From Mimachlamys varia (taxonomy: Eukaryota; Mollusca; Bivalvia; Pectinida; Pectinidae), in NCBI GenBank assembly GCA_947623455.1, contig OX392532.1:47433058-47497057 (forward strand): 64,000 bases of DNA, read 5' to 3'. Shown in pieces: positions 61,701 to 64,000 of the stretch. Every line of letters begins with the position of its first letter. The first letter of the stretch is position 1. The notes beneath the pieces were generated by a model. That model did no database searches and was not told where the DNA came from. It was given only the letters and a program-made list of their open reading frames with translations. The position numbers and the translations under genes are program-made.

Positions 61701-63941
61701 CTACACTGTCTACAGTCCTGGAATCCTCCTCGATATCCAGGGGTTACATTCACCTACACTGTCTATAGTCCTGGAATCCTCCTCGATATCCAGGGGTTAC
61801 ATTCACCTACTCTCTCTTCACCCCTGCAGTATGTCATGGCAAATTTGAAGGCACGCTCAGGTAAAATAACCTGACCAACCGCTAGGTTGACGCCTGTCTT
61901 TTGAAGATCATAAAGGAGCCACAACCAACTTCAAAGCCTGTCATTTTTACTGTTTTGTAACAATGATATTTTTTTGTTGTACATCAAAGGGTCAAACCAG
62001 TAGTCTCGTCTCATCAACAAGGTGGCGTATATGTACAAGAGCTTTCAGTTTTGCCATTACATATTCCAGGGGTGTAGAGAGCATAGGTGAGAGTAACCCC
62101 TAGATATTGAGGATGGTGGAATGAATGATGTATATTTGTGAAAGTCAACCAGTCACCTTTGACCTCATTTAAATCAAGTCATCAGTAATTAAAGTGTCTT
62201 GTTAATTAATTTACCACATGTACATCATTTATAGTTTAACTTACATCTCGTCTATCTGAATGTCAAGGTCATTGCCCTTACCTGTCAAAGTCGTCACAAG
62301 GTTAAATGGGAGTGTCCTTGTTTCAGGTTTAAAGGTCAGATAATGTCTGACTTTAAGGAGGAATTTGATAAGACATTTGGAGAAGATGACACCGAGTGGT
62401 TACTAGCTATACTCCACAGAGAGTTGGACGTCAGCAGTGAGGAAGTCGTCAACAAGGACAACTATATAGGTTTGTTTAGTCGCAATTGATGGGACATTTT
62501 ATGGTATGGCATTGTCTGTCCGTCCGTCTGTACGTCTGTCTTTTATTTGTCCAGAGATCTTCTCCTACAAGTTTCAACTGATTTCTTTAAAACAAGTGAG
62601 TTTAATCACCATTACATGAAGTTGTACATGTGTTTTCCTAAACAGCAGTTTGAGTCAACAATATTTACTAGAGTTATGGCCCTTGGGGACGTTGTATCTG
62701 TTGCAATTTTGGGCATTATTTGAAAAAACGTCAGAACTTTTTTGTTTTTTCATCTTTTCTTTCAATTGGTATGATAATTCAAAAAGTAATACCATTAAAT
62801 GTACAAGCTGCCAAATTTGGTCCTTTTGTAGAAAATGCATTTCTGTTGTAATTTTTTTTTGTCTAGAGATTTCCTCCTACAGTTTTCAACTTAATCATTA
62901 TGACATGAATTTGTGCTGTATAAAATTGTTGGCATTGTGCAATGGCATTGGATGTAAACAATATAATGTTATCCTGTATTCAATGCCATTTTGTTTTTCA
63001 GAGTTCTGTACTATTGACGACCAGGTCCGTCCATTGTGGATACGGATCCAGGACCAGGCCAGGGAGAGTTACGCCATGCGAGAAGTCTTTAAAATGGACT
63101 CTTCTGTGCGTGTCCAGGCCATTGAGAACTTAGGTAATGAAGCATCAAATTAAGTCTTTGTGTATTTACGTAATGAAGATTCAATTTCATTGAAATCTTG
63201 CACAAAAGTAACAAAGGCCATAGATGACTAATGTAAGAAATATTGTTCTTGAGAATTTAGTTTATACAAGAAAAAGTTGATAAAAACCAAGGTAAGATAT
63301 CAATTCCCAAAATGCGTTTGTGATGGCAAGGTCAAGATCAAGGATATAGCTACAATTATAGGCGTCAGAGAAAATGAAGCTAAAACATCAGTTTTATTAT
63401 GCCCTCAGTATGAAATGGGTGGCATTTAGTGTTACCAATGTCCGTTTAAATAACTACCGATCCGATTGTCATCAAACTTTGCATACATAATAAGCATGAA
63501 GAACTAATTTCATATGGGGGGCAGGGGCATTTATGTCTCACAGACATTTCTAGTTGTATAAGAAGTTGGCCCATTCACCCCTGAAGACACGTTTGAACTA
63601 TTCCAGCTCAAAGGTTGGAATCTTTCATTGCAGAAATACAGGGGTAAATGAGATAAAAGGGATTTTTTCAAATATATAGAAACTTTGCATTCTTTACAAA
63701 CAGGAAAATTCAAGAGTGCGACGGTCATTGATGCCCTACGAGACCTGTTGTCGGACAAAGATCCAAATGTGCAGGCTGTAGCCATCATTTCATTGGCCAG
63801 AACAGGAGCCAATGACAACAAGACAGTAAAATTCGTCATGCGATGCCTTCAGTCAAAAGACAGAATTGTTCGTGAGGCCAGTTGTCTTTCCCTTGGTGTC
63901 ATGAAAGTGACAGTAGCTATAGAGAAGCTGGTGGATTTATG
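49599..63941 (+). CDS. TIR domain-HEAT repeat protein, 8 exons, 3' end outside the window
   Basis: Exons 49599-49719, 52346-52449, 54445-54590, 57613-57737, 58934-59093, 62327-62469, 63002-63133 and 63704-63941 join in phase to 389 residues, incomplete at the C-terminus. A TIR domain spans about 22-160: strand VMISY 24-28, W51, loop 55-62, a CQDQL helix start at 91-95 and a FEW box at 131-133. A Ser/Arg/Lys-rich linker and a helical region follow. Loop 253-264 resembles a degenerate EF-hand. HEAT repeats lie at about 298-326, 327-359 and 360-389. No signal peptide or membrane segment is seen, so it is probably cytosolic. TIR domains signal by self-association or cleave NAD; here glutamine (94) sits where catalytic TIRs have glutamate, which favours an adaptor role. 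Domain order is the reverse of SARM1. The start ATG could be internal, because the frame stays open upstream to the acceptor. Function is not known to me. Confidence 0.85.
50938..51960. repeat. Three tandem copies of a 360 bp dispersed repeat
   Basis: Copies start near 50938, 51297 and 51669. They share gaaaatgcatttctgttgta, gagatct and tactagagttatggcccttt. A fourth copy is in intron 6 (about 62540-62880), in the same direction. Short open frames inside are not genes. Confidence 0.85.
52131..52313. repeat. Short tandem repeat aaattttaggggtatttgg
   Basis: Units of about 15-20 bp, ten or so copies, just upstream of exon 2. The core attttaggggtattt is constant. Confidence 0.85.
52346..52449 (+). 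CDS. TIR-HEAT exon 2, TIR BB-loop region
   Basis: Begins at phase 1 after tttacag, 34 full codons, ends at phase 0 before gtgagt. It carries GIKAW (47-51) and the acidic LETED (52-56) preceding the loop that mediates TIR contacts. Confidence 0.88.
52485..53417. mobile_element. Tigger-like MITE, 933 bp, in intron 2
   Basis: Flanked by TA (52483-52484, 53418-53419). Ends caatgcactcctctttatat and the inverse of cagtggattccacttaatat resemble the ends of the 55136-56460 element. It lies only 35 bp past the exon 2 donor. It hosts a 592 bp palindrome. Confidence 0.75.
52577..53168. repeat. 592 bp palindrome inside the intron 2 MITE
   Basis: Arms of about 270 bp run from aaaggactatatatggttt to its inverse ccatatatagtccttt. 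The inner ends (gagcgcattcttgaacaaa and ttgttcaagaatgcgctc) flank a loop of about 45 nt. Arms have diverged slightly, with small indels. The gene transcript would fold here into a long double strand. Confidence 0.88.
53943..54270. mobile_element. Tigger-like MITE with four tandem left ends, intron 2
   Basis: Flanked by TA (53941-53942, 54271-54272). The left terminal motif cagtaaaaccc(c/g)actta occurs at 53943, 53998, 54042 and 54086; the last three are 44 bp apart. The right end is ggggtttaactg. The 328 bp element has no coding capacity. Confidence 0.8.
54445..54590 (+). CDS. TIR-HEAT exon 3, central TIR strand and catalytic-position helix
   Basis: Phase 0 to phase 2, between tttacag and gtaagt. 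It encodes the hydrophobic strand IFMFVMS (76-82), then KICQDQL (89-95) and the strand ILPVAL. Q94 replaces the glutamate seen in NAD-cleaving TIRs. Confidence 0.88.
55136..56460. mobile_element. Tigger-like non-autonomous element, 1325 bp, intron 3
   Basis: Flanked by TA (55134-55135, 56461-56462). Ends cagtagactccgcttaatat and its inverse form (cattaagtggagtttactg). Subterminal gatattaacc motifs repeat on both sides. Open frames up to 88 codons do not resemble a transposase. Confidence 0.82.
56767..57457. mobile_element. piggyBac-like MITE, 691 bp, intron 3
   Basis: TTAA flanks (56763-56766, 57458-57461). Inverted ends ctctttcggcgccaaa. The interior has two direct copies of a segment with ccaagatggc(t/c)gccaggg and atcaagtagcatgt (56873 and 57227). 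TTAA and CYCTTT ends fit piggyBac-type elements. Confidence 0.82.
57613..57737 (+). CDS. TIR-HEAT exon 4, end of TIR domain
   Basis: Phase 2 to phase 1. Contains GFEWFPL (130-136), equivalent to the last TIR box, then an amphipathic helix (DNLKDITNQVFKQLEDI). Confidence 0.86.
57738..58933 (+). other. Intron 4 of the TIR-HEAT gene
   Basis: Phase 1, gtaagg...tcttaaag. No mobile element recognised. Confidence 0.75.
58934..59093 (+). CDS. TIR-HEAT exon 5, basic Ser-rich linker
   Basis: Phase 1 to phase 2. Encodes a Lys/Arg/Ser-rich stretch (SGKSRRMLNRSISRN) that may be disordered or phosphorylated, then a segment ending VTVTWEK. The donor is GC rather than GT. Confidence 0.82.
59170..61830. repeat. 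53 bp minisatellite, about 50 copies, intron 5
   Basis: The unit begins ggggttacattcacctacac, continues tgtctacagtcctggaatcc and ends tcctccatatcca. Variants alternate tgtctacagtc / tctctacaccc and ccatat / cgatat. The array sits between two inverted flank segments. Confidence 0.95.
61785..62125. repeat. Inverted repeat joining the minisatellite edge to a lone reversed unit
   Basis: 61785-61860 and the reverse complement of about 62040-62110 match over roughly 75 bp. They share aggggttac, cccctg and ggcaaa. A single reversed minisatellite unit lies at 62067-62120. The array therefore lies in one arm of a foldback element. Confidence 0.8.
62327..62469 (+). CDS. TIR-HEAT exon 6, helical region with EF-hand-like loop
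   Basis: Phase 2 to phase 1, acceptor ccttgtttcag, donor G|gtttgt. Encodes WLLAILHRELDVSSEEV; the loop 253-264 has D, S, E, V, N at EF-hand positions 1, 3, 5, 8, 9 but ends in N, so calcium binding is doubtful. Confidence 0.85.
62540..62880. repeat. Fourth copy of the 360 bp dispersed repeat, intron 6
   Basis: Shares tactagagttatggccctt, aatgcatttctgttgta and atgaagttgt with 50938-51960. It fills most of intron 6 (62470-63001). Confidence 0.78.
63002..63133 (+). CDS. TIR-HEAT exon 7, start of HEAT repeats
   Basis: Phase 1 in and phase 1 out, tttttcag...gtaatg. It covers residues 267-310 and ends in SSVRVQAIENL, the first helix of HEAT repeat 1. Confidence 0.88.
   Translation, partial: SSVLLTTRSVHCGYGSRTRPGRVTPCEKSLKWTLLCVSRPLRT
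63134..63703 (+). other. Intron 7 of the TIR-HEAT gene
   Basis: Phase 1, gtaatg...tacaaacag. Nothing further recognised. Confidence 0.75.
63704..63941 (+). CDS. TIR-HEAT exon 8, HEAT repeats 1-3
   Basis: Phase 1 to phase 2, donor TG|gtcagt. Encodes the rest of HEAT 1 and repeats 2 (DPNVQAVAIISLA) and 3 (DRIVREASCLSLG), of the PBS-lyase-like HEAT type with a conserved D-x-x-V-R/Q-x-x-A pattern. The gene runs on beyond the window. Confidence 0.88.
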
Positions 63942-64000
63942 GTCAGTTTCATTACGTTGTACAATATTGTAGTTGTCTCCCCTTGTCAGTTTATAGTGAA

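Larger units (their letters stand above)
59094..62326 (+). other. Intron 5, GC-AG type
   Basis: The donor reads AAAA|gcaagta and the acceptor ccttgtttcag. The only nearby GT donor (59098) would run into a stop with this acceptor. It carries the 53 bp minisatellite and its inverted flank. Confidence 0.7.

Noticed and set aside
62650..63153. A 167-codon + strand open frame before exon 7
   Set aside because: Its first two thirds are dispersed-repeat sequence of intron 6. Only the end coincides with exon 7, whose true start is the tttttcag acceptor at 63001.

Overview
The window is animal nuclear DNA, most likely from a bivalve mollusc. It is intron-rich and AT-rich. It has tRNA-derived SINEs with a core shared by molluscan SINEs, non-LTR retrotransposons, many small inverted-repeat DNA transposons and very large tandem arrays. 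There are no bacterial operons, ribosome binding sites or CRISPR arrays. The species call is inference; no sequence search was possible.

Layout. 1-309 is a decayed 50-53 bp tandem repeat cut by the window edge. 0.87-6.6 kb is a mosaic of foldback repeats and MITEs. 6.57-7.13 kb is an AT-rich palindromic block abutting an 11.6 kb satellite of 50 bp monomers (7134-18770) with higher-order repeats of 1108 and 2218 bp. 18.8-26.9 kb holds MITEs, an 86 bp tandem repeat split by a 5'-truncated, frameshifted LINE, and a 1.47 kb foldback element that itself carries a Tigger-like MITE. 26.95-33.55 kb looks like one long LINE insertion: 68 bp and 32 bp tandem arrays, then an intact 1162-codon endonuclease/reverse transcriptase ORF and a 3' UTR, all between 12 bp direct repeats. 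33.6-49.5 kb is mostly unique non-coding DNA with a 23 bp array, a G-rich 28 bp minisatellite, SINEs, one tRNA-Ser(UGA) gene and a 2.6 kb TA-flanked inverted-repeat transposon.

From 49.6 kb to the right edge lies the one host protein gene I can support. Eight exons on the + strand were joined by splice sites and reading phase. They encode at least 389 residues: a TIR domain, a linker with a degenerate EF-hand-like loop, then at least three HEAT repeats. The gene continues beyond the window. Its introns hold Tigger-like and piggyBac-like MITEs, a 592 bp palindrome and a 53 bp minisatellite of about 2.6 kb.

The genes do not form a pathway. The coherent stories are an unusual TIR-HEAT protein with glutamine at the usual TIR catalytic glutamate position, and nested transposons whose insertion history can be read from empty-site copies inside the same window.
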